A DNA stretch of 64,000 nt from a bacterium BMS3Bbin10 (GTDB taxonomy: Bacteria > Pseudomonadota > Alphaproteobacteria > Rhizobiales > Methyloligellaceae). The first letter of the stretch is position 1, and every line of letters begins with the position of its first letter. Where the stretch lies: positions 1 through 64,000 of the forward strand of contig BDTT01000068.1 in assembly GCA_002897995.1 (NCBI GenBank), written 5' to 3'. Shown one piece after another: positions 1-8,245 of the stretch. Made by a program: the position numbers and the translations under genes. The notes under the pieces are model-generated. The model was not told the DNA's origin, made no database searches, and saw only the letters and a program-made list of their open reading frames with translations.

Positions 1-1
1 C

Positions 2-1012
2 CGTCACCACGCCGGTATTGGCGTCAACGGCGAAGGGTCCGCCGACGATGGGATTGCCGCTGCCGTCAACGAGGGAGTAGGTGACGCCGTTATTGGTGGC
101 GTCGCCATCGGAGGCGGAGGCCGTAATCCCCACCACCGTGCCATTGGCGGCGCTCTCCGACACCGTGTTGGCGGACGCATTGCTATCGACCGGCGTAGTG
201 ACGTCGAACTCGTCGATGTCATTGACATTTATGGTGTAGCTCTGCGCCGAGGTGGAGCCGTCACTGGAGGTGGCCGTCACTTCGATATTGTAGCTCGCGG
301 CCGCTTCGCGGTCGATTGCGCCGGCAACCGTCACGACGCCGGTATTGGCGTCGATGGCGAACAGGCCGCCCGCGTCGTCGGTGAGCGAATAGCTGACCGT
401 GTCGGAGCCGTCGGCGTCCGAAGCGCTCGCCGTGATGCCGACCGTGGCGCCGATGGCCACATTCTCGTTGACCGCATTGGCCGAGGCATTGGTGTCGCTT
501 ACCGCGCCGATGTCGGAGTTTTCCGTCGATGAATCATCCGGATTGGCTGGCGTTGAAGAGCTGTTTCCGGCTGGCCGGCCGGCTTGCTGAACCGGCGCGG
601 TCTGCCCGGCTGCGTTGTCGCGAAGGTCCGGCGCCCCCGGATCAATGGGGTTCGATGGCTCTGACGCAAGGTTTGGGCCGGCCGCGGGAGCCTGGTCGGG
701 CGCCTCTGACTGTTCGTATGGCTGTTGCAGCGGCGAGGAAGATGATGCGCCCTCGCTCACGCCAGTAGAAAGGGAGGCCCGGGGGGCATTGCTATATGCG
801 GCCGTTTCAGCCTGTTGCGCAGGCCCGCTCTCAACGGATGGTCCCGGCGCCGGAGGGGCCGCGCTCTCCGCAGGCGGCAAAGGTGAACCGGGAACGACGA
901 TATCATGCCGATCGACCGGAGGAGCCTCCTGATGGAAATCGTAGGCCTGTTCGGATTCGGTTTTGTCTCGTGCGCCGGTCGGGCGGCTGGGAACATATTT
1001 TTCGGCGGCCAT
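2..1012 (-). CDS. Large cadherin-repeat adhesin, N-terminal part (runs off window)
   Basis: This open frame has no stop before the window edge, so the ORF track omits it. It starts at an ATG (MAAEKYVPSRPTG) with AAGGA about 10 bases upstream. About 170 Pro/Ala/Ser/Gln-rich, probably disordered residues come first. Then follow tandem cadherin-like domains of roughly 100 residues, with motifs such as DADGSDTVSYSLTDD, FAIDANTGVVTVAGAIDREA and INVNDIDEFD. The Asp-rich DANTG, DRE and NDIDE motifs are calcium-binding hallmarks of this fold. No Sec signal is visible, as is common for giant type I-secreted (RTX-type) adhesins, but the C-terminus that would show a secretion signal lies outside. Inference: a repetitive surface or secreted adhesin. 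The family is clear; the exact role is not. Confidence 0.85.
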   Translation of the reverse strand, partial: MAAEKYVPSRPTGARDKTESEQAYDFHQEAPPVDRHDIVVPGSPLPPAESAAPPAPGPSVESGPAQQAETAAYSNAPRASLSTGVSEGASSSSPLQQPYEQSEAPDQAPAAGPNLASEPSNPIDPGAPDLRDNAAGQTAPVQQAGRPAGNSSSTPANPDDSSTENSDIGAVSDTNASANAVNENVAIGATVGITASASDADGSDTVSYSLTDDAGGLFAIDANTGVVTVAGAIDREAAASYNIEVTATSSDGSTSAQSYTINVNDIDEFDVTTPVDSNASANTVSESAANGTVVGITASASDGDATNNGVTYSLVDGSGNPIVGGPFAVDANTGVVT

Positions 1013-1213
1013 AGCGTCGCAATTCCTTGCATAAGGGCTGAAGGAAATTCAGACGCCACGCTACCGGACCGCAATTGAAATCCGGTTTGCAAACGGCAAA
1101 TTGTTGCAAAAATTGCCTGTATGTTTGACAGAATATTAAATGGGCCGGAGGTTCGCTATTTACACCGCCCTTCCGGCGCCGAATGCGTCAGGCCGGTTTG
1201 CCGGGGGCTGAAC

Positions 1214-1341
1214 CTAGCGCGTATCACCGATAAGCATGTCCCCGCGAAGGCGGGGATGGAAACCGGTTATCGGACAAATGATACGCATAAACAAAAAATT
1301 AGAGCGCGGTTTTGATTCCATCAAAACATGAAGCGATCTAG
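1214..1341. repeat. Dispersed CTAG-ended repeat, family A copy 1
   Basis: Starts CTAGCGCGTATCACCGATAAG and ends CATGAAGCGATCTAG. It contains the inner palindromes ACCGGTTATCGG and TTTTGATTCCATCAAAA. Relative to copy 2 (15294-15399) it carries an extra segment of about 22 bases with a CCCCGCGAAGGCGGGG hairpin. Its terminal CTAG overlaps the TAG stop codon of the small secreted-protein gene to the right. The rest of the 1013-1337 intergenic stretch holds only the upstream region of the adhesin gene; no other gene is seen. Confidence 0.85.
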
Positions 1342-1649
1342 TAACAGACCCGGGCCTTCGCGACGCAGTTTCTGTGCGGCAGCATGTATTTTATAAACCA
1401 GCCGCCGCATTTGATCCGGACCTTGCCGATGCGCACGCGCTTGATGCCCTTCTCCTTCTGCCACTGCTCGATATACCAGAGGAGTTTGTTTTTCGCGGTT
1501 CCTTCGGTTCCGGTTTCGTAGAACAGGTCGGTCCCGTTGTGGCTCGCTTTAAACGTCTTGCACCGCGCCTCGGCCCGCTCGGGAAGGAGGGTGGTAAAGG
1601 CGATAAATCCGGCACAGAATATGGCGGATAAAATCCAGGTTTTACGCAT
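1338..1649 (-). CDS. Small secreted cysteine-containing protein, unknown function
   Basis: The track ORF (159 aa) is over-extended. The likely start is the internal Met of MRKTWILSAIFCAGFIAF, which begins a Sec signal peptide ending around PERAEA. The mature part is about 75 residues, basic, with four Cys (RCKTF, IKCGGWF, HRNCVAKARVCY), suggesting two disulfides in the periplasm or outside the cell. I do not recognise a family. A homologous copy of its last 24 codons lies just upstream at 1697-1768. The TAG stop is the end of a family A repeat, so the present C-terminus may have been set by that repeat. Confidence 0.6.
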   Translation of the reverse strand: MRKTWILSAIFCAGFIAFTTLLPERAEARCKTFKASHNGTDLFYETGTEGTAKNKLLWYIEQWQKEKGIKRVRIGKVRIKCGGWFIKYMLPHRNCVAKARVCY

Positions 1650-1696
1650 TGCTTGTGCTTCCATTGACGCGAATGAGGCCCTGCGCGGCCAGGCGC

Positions 1697-1768
1697 CTAA
1701 TAACAAACCCGCGCTTTCGCGACGCAGTTTTTGTGCGGCAGTGCATATTTGATGAACCAGCCGCACTG
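1697..1768 (-). pseudogene. C-terminal remnant of a paralogue of the 1338-1649 gene
   Basis: The minus strand reads QCGWFIKYALPHKNCVAKARVCY followed by a stop. This is nearly identical to the C-terminus of the intact neighbour (KCGGWFIKYMLPHRNCVAKARVCY). Upstream of the fragment a run of nine C on the plus strand ends the similarity, and no start or signal peptide is found. It looks like the surviving 3' end of a tandem duplicate. Confidence 0.75.
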
Positions 1769-1906
1769 CCCCCCCCCACAAATATTCAACTCGCGCGATA
1801 CTAAGGTCTGAGTGCACGAAGAGCCATGATCGGGGGCGCTCAGGCGCGGTTTTTTGTCGCGCCCTGTGGCCGATCCAACACAGATGAGTAAAGTGGCGGA
1901 AGTCGC

Positions 1907-3607
1907 CTATTTCCCGGCCAAAAAGTCGAAGTCACAGCCCTTGTCTGCCTGCAATACGGTTTGATCGAACAGTCTGGCAAACCCACGTTCCGGCGTCGGG
2001 CGGGCCGGTTTTTTCTCAATCGCCGCAGCCCGCGCCTGAAGGGTCTTGTCGCTCAAATCCACCTCCAGGCGGCGATTTGGGATGTCCATTGTGATCCGGT
2101 CGCCGGTTTCAATGAGGCAGAGAGGCCCGCCGATGGCGGCTTCGGGCGTGACATGCAGCACGATCGAGCCATAGGCCGTTCCGCTCATGCGGGCATCGGA
2201 AATCCGCACCATGTCCGTGACCCCGGCCTGCGCCAGTTTCTTCGGAATGGGCAGATAGCCGGCTTCGGGCATGCCGGGGGCGCCGACAGGCCCGGCGTTG
2301 CGCATCACCAGGATATCGTCCCTGGTGACATCGAGATCGGGGTCATCGATGCGGTTTGCCAGATCCTCCACCGACTCAAAGACGATTGCCCGGCCCGTAT
2401 GGGTGCGCAGTTCAGCGGATGCCGCGCTTTGCTTGATGACCGCGCCGCCGGGGGCCAGATTGCCCCTCAGCACGGCCAGGCCGCCCTCGGAGCTAAGCGG
2501 ATTGTCCAGGGGGCGCACGACGCTCTGCGGCCATTCGGGCGCAGCCTTGAGGGCGTCTTTGAGGGGTTTCCCGGTGACCGTCTTTTGCTCCGTATCGAGC
2601 AGGGGCGCGAGGGTGCGCAATATGGCGGCGAAGCCGCCGGCCTCATGCAGCTCCTGCATATAGTGCTCGCCGGTCGGTTTCAGATCGACGATCACGGGGG
2701 TTTCGCGGGCCAGCTCATCCACCCGGTCCAGGCAAACCTCGATGCCGAGCCGGCCGGCCATGGCTGTCAGATGTATCAGTCCGTTGGTCGAGCCGCCGAT
2801 TGCCAGCAGCACGCGAACCGCGTTCTCAACCGCTTCAGGTGTCATAATCTTGTCCAGGGTCAGCCCGGAATTCGCGAGCGCCACGGCCTGCGCGCCGGTT
2901 TGTTCGCCGTGGCGCAGGCGCTGCGAGTGAACGGCGGGAATGGTCGCGCCGCCCGGCAGCATCAGCCCGAGCGCTTCCGATATGAGCGCCATTGTGCTTG
3001 CCGTTCCCATGACCATGCAGGTGCCGGGGGTGGGGCCGAGCTGGTCGGTGATTTCGGGCAGCTGCTCCTGCGTAATTTCGCCCGCGCGGTAGCGGCCCCA
3101 AAAACCGCGGCAGTCGGTGCAGGCGCCGACGCGCTGTCCCCGGTATGAGCCGGTCAGCATGGGGCCGGTGACTTCAAGAATGGCCGGCGTGCCGGCGCTG
3201 GCGGCGCCCATGAGCAATGCCGGCACGGTCTTGTCGCACCCCCCCACAAGCACGACCGCGTCCATCGGTTGCGCGCGGATCATTTCCTCGGTGTCCATGG
3301 ACATGAGATTGCGCAGATACATCGATGTAGGGGTGCAGAAAGATTCATGCAGGGAAATGACCGGGAATTCGAACGGCAGGCCGCCGGCGATCATGACGCC
3401 GCGTTTGATTGCTTCAATCAGGGTGGGCACCGTGGCGTGGCACGAATTATATGCCGAATAGGTATTGGCGATTCCGATGATCGGCCTCTCCAGGGCCTCG
3501 TCGGTGTAGCCCATGGATTTGAGGAAGACCGTCCTGAGGTATTTTGAGAATTCCGCATCTCCGTAACTTGGGAGTTTGTCCGAAAACCCTCTTGTTTTGC
3601 GCGCCAC
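1907..3607 (-). CDS. IlvD/Edd family dehydratase, probably sugar-acid (pentonate) type
   Basis: A 566-residue member of the IlvD/Edd family, which dehydrates 2,3-dihydroxy acids to 2-oxo acids with an Fe-S cluster. Visible cluster ligands are Cys56 (NSCHATVP), Cys124 in GGCDKT and Cys197 in GTCMVMGTAS. This spacing is like that of characterised L-arabinonate/D-xylonate dehydratases. The gene stands alone, not beside ilvC or ilvB, which fits a sugar-acid role or a stand-alone dihydroxy-acid dehydratase equally well. The start MARKTRGFSDKLPSYGDAEFSKY is typical of the sugar-acid branch. The family assignment is firm; the substrate is inferred. Confidence 0.85.
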   Translation of the reverse strand: MARKTRGFSDKLPSYGDAEFSKYLRTVFLKSMGYTDEALERPIIGIANTYSAYNSCHATVPTLIEAIKRGVMIAGGLPFEFPVISLHESFCTPTSMYLRNLMSMDTEEMIRAQPMDAVVLVGGCDKTVPALLMGAASAGTPAILEVTGPMLTGSYRGQRVGACTDCRGFWGRYRAGEITQEQLPEITDQLGPTPGTCMVMGTASTMALISEALGLMLPGGATIPAVHSQRLRHGEQTGAQAVALANSGLTLDKIMTPEAVENAVRVLLAIGGSTNGLIHLTAMAGRLGIEVCLDRVDELARETPVIVDLKPTGEHYMQELHEAGGFAAILRTLAPLLDTEQKTVTGKPLKDALKAAPEWPQSVVRPLDNPLSSEGGLAVLRGNLAPGGAVIKQSAASAELRTHTGRAIVFESVEDLANRIDDPDLDVTRDDILVMRNAGPVGAPGMPEAGYLPIPKKLAQAGVTDMVRISDARMSGTAYGSIVLHVTPEAAIGGPLCLIETGDRITMDIPNRRLEVDLSDKTLQARAAAIEKKPARPTPERGFARLFDQTVLQADKGCDFDFLAGK

Positions 3608-3818
3608 GTATTCGCCTTTCCATTGCTAATATCCTGATATCACGCCCGGCTTCGGGCTTACCATGAACAGGCCGGGCGCGGCTGTTGCATTTGCACCACG
3701 GTTCGCGAAAAATCACCATTTCTTGCGGCTTGATACTACGCTCACAGCGCAAATTGAGGTAAGCTGACATTCAAATAAGTAGAATCTCACAGTTGAAATT
3801 CTGGCGTTCAGCAATCAG

Positions 3819-4631
3819 ATGGCAGAGGTTGTGGGGATTTATCGATTTTGCCTAACCGTTTCGGCGGTCACTCTTTTGGCTGCATCGCCTGCACTGGCGA
3901 GCGGCCACATGGCTATGGATGAGCCACCCGGCGGGCCTGCGGTTTCCGCGCCCAATGGCAAGATTGCGGTCTTTGGCGGCGGTGACGATGATGGCGGGCT
4001 CGTCTTTGGCGAGGCCAGTTACACCATGCCTCTAGGCCATGCCTTCGGATTGCAGGTCGATGGGCTGGTCGGCCGGACCGGGAGCGTCGATGATACCCTC
4101 GCACAGGGCGCCGCGCATCTGTTCTGGCGCGACCCGGGCAAGGGTCTGCTGGGTCTTTACGGTTCTGCCCTGAGCGTCGACTCAAGCGATATGTATCGGC
4201 TGGGCGGTGAAGGACAGCTCTATCTGAACCGGATTTCCCTGGAAGGTATGATTGGCTGGGACGAGGCCGACGACGAAAGCGGGTTATTCGCATCGGGAAC
4301 GTTTGCTTATTACATGTCCGACAACACACGCGCCTATGCCGGCGCGCGCCGCACCGATTGGCGCGACGGCACGATACAGGGTGTCGGAACGGCCGGATTT
4401 GTCGGACTGGAGCATCAGACGCGGTGGGGGAATGACCGGCGTGGATACTCGCTTTTCGGCGAGGTGCGTTTTGGCGAGAACGACTATCGCGCCGCCTGGG
4501 GTGGCCTGAGGATTTATTTCGGCGAGAACAAGTCGCTTAAACGCCGCCACCGGGAAGATGATCCGTTCACGGTTGTACCGGATCTTGAAGAGATCGTGGA
4601 GAAGATCGTCGTTGCGCCGCTACCACAATGA
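3819..4631 (+). CDS. Putative outer-membrane beta-barrel protein
   Basis: 270 residues. The N-terminus (IYRFCLTVSAVTLLAASPALASG) is a signal peptide with an ALA-SG cleavage site. The rest is rich in alternating Gly/aromatic/polar strands (ASYTMPLGHAFGLQVDGLVGRTG, FAYYMSDNTRAYAGARRTDW, GYSLFGEVRFGENDYRAAWGGLRIYFGENKSLKRR), as in small outer-membrane barrels. A short charged C-terminal tail follows. No specific family is recognised. It is transcribed away from the dehydratase at 1907-3607, with a 211-base gap holding no visible gene. Confidence 0.6.
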   Translation: MAEVVGIYRFCLTVSAVTLLAASPALASGHMAMDEPPGGPAVSAPNGKIAVFGGGDDDGGLVFGEASYTMPLGHAFGLQVDGLVGRTGSVDDTLAQGAAHLFWRDPGKGLLGLYGSALSVDSSDMYRLGGEGQLYLNRISLEGMIGWDEADDESGLFASGTFAYYMSDNTRAYAGARRTDWRDGTIQGVGTAGFVGLEHQTRWGNDRRGYSLFGEVRFGENDYRAAWGGLRIYFGENKSLKRRHREDDPFTVVPDLEEIVEKIVVAPLPQ

Positions 4632-4646
4632 ATAGCCTCTAGTTTT

Positions 4647-4922
4647 CTAGACGCCTTCGCTTCTCATTTTCCGCTGCCGTTCGAACTTGACGGGAGACAG
4701 CATCCCGTTTCGGGTAATGAAGGGGACCTCCGCCCACCTGTCCCAGTCAATCGATCCATCCATGCTGAAAAGAACCGCCAGCCGGTCCCGGTAAAAGGGA
4801 ACGGTTTCATAGGCATGGCGCAGGATTTTCCCGAGCGGCTTGCGCTGATAGGCGGCGAGCTCGTCAGCCGGCATCCACTGGGTTTTATCCAGAACTCGGA
4901 CGAATTGTTTGAGTGCGGACAT
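4647..4922 (-). pseudogene. N-terminal stub of a CapK/phenylacetate-CoA ligase-like gene
   Basis: 91 residues containing the characteristic N-terminal signature of the adenylate-forming CapK/PaaK-like family (KILRHAYETVPFYRDRL followed by WAEVPFITRNGM). Family members are about 400-450 residues. Here the frame stops soon after the signature, and the AMP-binding domain is absent before the convergent gene ending at 4631. It is therefore a truncated remnant. Expression as a short peptide cannot be excluded. Confidence 0.7.
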
Positions 4923-5009
4923 CGCCTTTCACTTGCGCCGTTTCTCGTTTGCGGTCAGAACATAACGCAGTTGGGGCAGTTGGATACAGCTGGTTGAAGG
5001 GGATGCGGG

Positions 5010-5294
5010 ATGCTCGCAGTTATTGTTGATTTTGAAGCTTTGCCCGGCAAGGGGGATGAAGTGCGCGACGCGCTCCAGTTCCAGGCGCGCAATTCGCTCG
5101 AAAAGGAGCCCGGATGCCGCCAGTTCGATTTATGCGCCGATCCGGACGACCCCCACAAATTCTTCCTGTATGAAGTCTATGACGATCAGGCGGCCATCGA
5201 TGCCCATGGCCGCACCGAGCATTATGCGGTCTTTCGCGCGCGCATCGATCCGCTGCTCAAATCCCGCGAACGGCGGCAGATGGTCCGGCTTTAG
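5010..5294 (+). CDS. ABM-domain (YgiN-like) monooxygenase family protein
   Basis: 94 residues covering one antibiotic-biosynthesis-monooxygenase (ABM) dimeric alpha/beta-barrel domain: VDFEALPGKGDEV, then LEKEPGCRQFDLCADPDDPHKFFLYEVYDDQAAIDAHGRTEHYAVF. Family members act on quinone-like or other aromatic substrates, often without a cofactor; the substrate here is unknown. The 3' end overlaps the convergent DUF123 gene by 38 bases. Confidence 0.8.
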   Translation: MLAVIVDFEALPGKGDEVRDALQFQARNSLEKEPGCRQFDLCADPDDPHKFFLYEVYDDQAAIDAHGRTEHYAVFRARIDPLLKSRERRQMVRL

Positions 5295-5769
5295 CCTCCC
5301 AGACCAGAAGATGTCCCTTGCATGTCCTGCAATCCGAGCTGCCGAAGCCCGGCAGGGCGGTGCGAAAGGATTCCAAGCGGCTCATTTTGGCGACCAGATC
5401 GCATTCGCGAATATCAGGGGCGGGACTTCCCCAGAGCCGCACGCCGGGCGCGCAAGTGAGCTGGTCGATGTGCCAGTGAGGGCGCTTTTCCGTCCTGAAA
5501 TGACGGGCCAGACGGGCGCGGATGCCGCCCGGTCCGCGCGCTGAACCCGCATAGACATACCAGCCCTCGGGGAGCGTCCCCGCAGCTGAGGGCGGGCGGT
5601 CAACGCGCACGCCATGCTCCAGGTTCAAAATGAGCGCATAGGCGCCCGCCGTCCCTGGAAGCAGGTCCAGATCACCGGGTCCCGGCAAGGCGGCCTCGAG
5701 GCCGGCGTGCGCCAGCGCGCGGCGCAATCCCTCGGGGGGCGTCGCCGGGGTCATGGGTTGGAAGCCCAT
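5257..5769 (-). CDS. GIY-YIG nuclease family protein (DUF123)
   Basis: 170 residues. The core has the DUF123/GIY-YIG pattern: GAYALILNLEHGV, GWYVYAGSARGPGGIRARLARHFRTEKRPHWHIDQL, and a C-terminal Cys-containing GFGSSDCRTCKGHLL. The degenerate GIY-YIG core (AYALIL, WYVYAGS) is normal for this subfamily, which in archaea is sometimes fused to endonuclease III. Function is unproven but nucleic-acid related. The first residues (MGFQP) may be extra, with MTPATPP at 5754 as an alternative start. It overlaps the ABM gene tail to tail. Confidence 0.75.
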   Translation of the reverse strand: MGFQPMTPATPPEGLRRALAHAGLEAALPGPGDLDLLPGTAGAYALILNLEHGVRVDRPPSAAGTLPEGWYVYAGSARGPGGIRARLARHFRTEKRPHWHIDQLTCAPGVRLWGSPAPDIRECDLVAKMSRLESFRTALPGFGSSDCRTCKGHLLVWEAKAGPSAAVRGI

Positions 5770-5896
5770 GCAGGGGCGAAAGCTCCAGCCGTTAACCGTT
5801 TGATGTCAATAAGACAATCGGCACTCATGCTGCATTCCCGGTTGTGATAAGCTCTGCGTGACGCCATATAGAACCAAGCGAATCGTTGAGAGGCAT

Positions 5897-7213
5897 ATGG
5901 CAGCGAATACTACAGATATCGTCAAGTCCGGGCGTGGGGACGGCGCTGTCGCGCCCTCGCGCCCGGCTGCGCCAGCGCCGGTGAATGTAAAGATTCGCAA
6001 GGTCGGGCCCGTCGGGGCGTTCCTGCGGCCCATCGGGATTTCTCTGGCCCTGCTGCTCGCCGCTTACGGTCTTGTCTCGCTCGGCACCACCTTCTGGCGC
6101 TCCTATCAGCGCGATCTTGACTATTCCCTGGCCACACATCCCGACAAATCCATCTTCGACATCTTCATCAAGGCGTCGCTGCCGAAAGACGCGGTCGATC
6201 TGGTGGTGCGCGATGTGGACGGCAAATTGCGCCGTGTCGCGGCGGCTAAAACCGATACCGATAATTTCGTCAACCAAACCATATTGATGCTCGATGACGA
6301 GCGCGACCGGATCAAGCAGGCGGCGGCGCGCGATATCGGCGCGCTGTTCGAAAATGCCTTCGCCGACAAGGAACAGGTGCTTGAGGCCTATGCGGACTGG
6401 TTCTTCGAGTGGAAGCGCTCCTACATCGTGCTCAAGGAGACGCTGACCTCGGCCGCCACGCGTTTCGCCCAAGCCGGCGAATATGAGAATCTGAGCGAGG
6501 CGGTCGAGCGCGACCTCAAGGACTATTTCATGCGTCATTACAAGGCGCAGGTCCTGAAGCCGGAAGTGCGCGACGTGAAGATCACGCAAGGGCTCGAGAC
6601 CCTGGTGCGCCGCGGGCATGAGAGTTACCGCCGGGTGATCGCCAATGGCGACATGAGATTGCAGCTCTTTCTTGCCCGGAACACGCGCAATCTCGCCGAT
6701 ATCCCGGCCGATGAAAAGGTTACCGGCGTCACGCTCGACTGGGATGCGCAGAAATGGAAGACGCCGACCTACCTGATGGAAGACCGGGCCTTTGACGGTA
6801 TTGCCGGGCTCGGCGTTGCGGCGGGCGGCGGCACCGCCGGCGCGCTGGTTCTGGGCCCTGTCATGAACCGGGTCATGGCGCGCAGCTTCGGGTTGCTGTC
6901 CCGCCGTTTCGTCACCACCTTCGGTGCCCGGCTGGCGCTGGCCGAACAGGGGGCCATCGCGGGCACGCTCGTGCAGCCGGCGGGCGGCCAGATTGTCGGC
7001 GCCATCGCCGGGGTGCTGATCGGCGTGGCGGCGGACTATTTCATCAATGAGGCGCAGGAAGAGTTCAACCGGGACAAGTTTATCGCCGCCAACCGCGAGG
7101 CGCTGGAGGCCACCATCGACACCTGGAAAACCAAGCTCAGAAGCAATGTGGACGCCGCCTTCGACCGCTGGTTCGACGACGCGCGCGCCAGCGTTGTGCT
7201 GGCGCGCAAATAG
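5897..7213 (+). CDS. Large membrane-anchored protein, unknown function
   Basis: The ORF opens at a GTG (5858); I prefer the ATG at 5897 (MAANTTDIVKSG), which has GAGAGG close upstream. The protein is about 438 residues: a Pro/Ala-rich start, one transmembrane helix (PIGISLALLLAAYGLVSLGTTF), then a long charged helical domain. A Gly-rich hydrophobic stretch follows near the C-terminus (GIAGLGVAAGGGTAGALVLG, GAIAGVLIGVAADYFI), and an amphipathic helical tail ends it. This suggests an inner-membrane protein with a large periplasmic domain and a C-terminal membrane-inserting hairpin. No named family is recognised. Confidence 0.65.
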   Translation: MAANTTDIVKSGRGDGAVAPSRPAAPAPVNVKIRKVGPVGAFLRPIGISLALLLAAYGLVSLGTTFWRSYQRDLDYSLATHPDKSIFDIFIKASLPKDAVDLVVRDVDGKLRRVAAAKTDTDNFVNQTILMLDDERDRIKQAAARDIGALFENAFADKEQVLEAYADWFFEWKRSYIVLKETLTSAATRFAQAGEYENLSEAVERDLKDYFMRHYKAQVLKPEVRDVKITQGLETLVRRGHESYRRVIANGDMRLQLFLARNTRNLADIPADEKVTGVTLDWDAQKWKTPTYLMEDRAFDGIAGLGVAAGGGTAGALVLGPVMNRVMARSFGLLSRRFVTTFGARLALAEQGAIAGTLVQPAGGQIVGAIAGVLIGVAADYFINEAQEEFNRDKFIAANREALEATIDTWKTKLRSNVDAAFDRWFDDARASVVLARK

Positions 7214-7267
7214 CGTCAGCCGGCTCCCTCTGAGCGGCGCAACCCTGAACCTCAACAGACCCTAGTG

Positions 7268-7433
7268 CCGGTCCCGCGGCGGCCATGGCGCCTGGACTGG
7301 TTTCAAGGCCCAGAATCACGGAATTGACGACAATGAGCGCCATGACCGTTCGCTCCGTGAGCGGAGCGTCGATGACGCGCTTGAGCCATGCGCGGATGTC
7401 TGTAAGAGGGGTGATTTGGAACCGGTTTGTCAT
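7268..7433 (-). pseudogene. N-terminal stub of a voltage-gated ion channel gene
   Basis: The first 55 residues of a 98-aa minus-strand ORF read like the N-terminus and first helix of bacterial ion transporters (Nav/Kv type): WLKRVIDAPLTERTVMALIVVNSVILGLETSPGAMAAAG. After this the similarity stops and the frame runs into the 3' end of the opposing gene, so the other transmembrane helices and the pore are missing. It is interpreted as a decayed channel gene. The remaining part of 7214-7627 holds only the upstream region of the next gene. Confidence 0.65.
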
Positions 7434-7627
7434 AGGGAATACAGGATTGCTGCTGGCCGCCTGGAAAGGGCTCTGCGGGACTCTGTTTAACCGGGGTTAA
7501 ATAGTATGATTATCAGCACTATTCCGGATTTGCGGATGCCGCATATGCCAACAATTTTGCCGTCCGCCACTCCAAGATGCTACATTTGAGGGCAAGGTTG
7601 TGGCGAAACGGTGAGGGCGTACCCAGC

Positions 7628-8173
7628 ATGAAGAAGACAGACAAGAGGCTTGACCAGCCGGCAACCGCGACATCGCTGCGCGAGGCCATTCACCTTGCCC
7701 GCGTCCAGGAAGCTGTCGACATAGATCAATCCGTCGACCGCAGAAGCAACGAGATGGCCCGCCTGGAAGTGCTGCATGCGGCGGTCGAGCAGGTGTTCGA
7801 TGAAATTCCGATGGAAGACGACCGCTTTGCGCTTGCCCTTGTGCCGAGCAAGCCGGCGCGCCTGTGGATCGACATCATCACCTATATCGCCATGGACAAT
7901 TCAGGCGAGATCTACCGGATGATCCGCAATGAGGGTACGGGCCGCATCGTGATGGTCGAGACCGATGACGTCGGGGTCATGGCCGGGCGGATCACCGAAT
8001 ATGTGGCGAACGAGATCGTGGCGCGCGAGCGCGCCGCGTCCGGATTCCGCTATGATCGCCTGCCCCGGCGGCACGGCCGCAGCCGCAAGGGTCTCATATT
8101 CTCGGCCTTCATTATCGGCCTTCTCACCGGTGTTGCCGGGCTGCTGGCTTTGGGTTGGAAGATCACCCAGTAA
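7628..8173 (+). CDS. Tail-anchored hypothetical protein
   Basis: 181 residues from the internal ATG (MKKTDKRLDQPATATS), preceded by GTGAGGG about 10 bases upstream; the track start at 7577 is less likely. The soluble part is charged and helical (REAIHLARVQEAVDIDQSVDRR, IPMEDDRFALALVPSKPARLWIDIITYIAMDNSGEIYRMI). A basic linker (RLPRRHGRSRKG) precedes one C-terminal transmembrane helix (LIFSAFIIGLLTGVAGLLALGW). The topology predicts an inner-membrane tail anchor with a cytoplasmic domain. Function is not recognised. Confidence 0.7.
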   Translation: MKKTDKRLDQPATATSLREAIHLARVQEAVDIDQSVDRRSNEMARLEVLHAAVEQVFDEIPMEDDRFALALVPSKPARLWIDIITYIAMDNSGEIYRMIRNEGTGRIVMVETDDVGVMAGRITEYVANEIVARERAASGFRYDRLPRRHGRSRKGLIFSAFIIGLLTGVAGLLALGWKITQ

Positions 8174-8245
8174 TACCAGGTTGCGCTGACGGCCAGCGGT
8201 GCTTGAGGCAAAAAGCACCATTATCTCAATGGCTTGCCCATTCGG

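Noticed and set aside
1121-1315. 64-aa plus-strand ORF
   Set aside because: Mostly made of family A repeat sequence; the translation is not coherent.
5825-7255. 476-aa minus-strand ORF
   Set aside because: Antisense of the 438-aa membrane protein; the plus frame has coherent transmembrane and helical segments, the minus frame does not.
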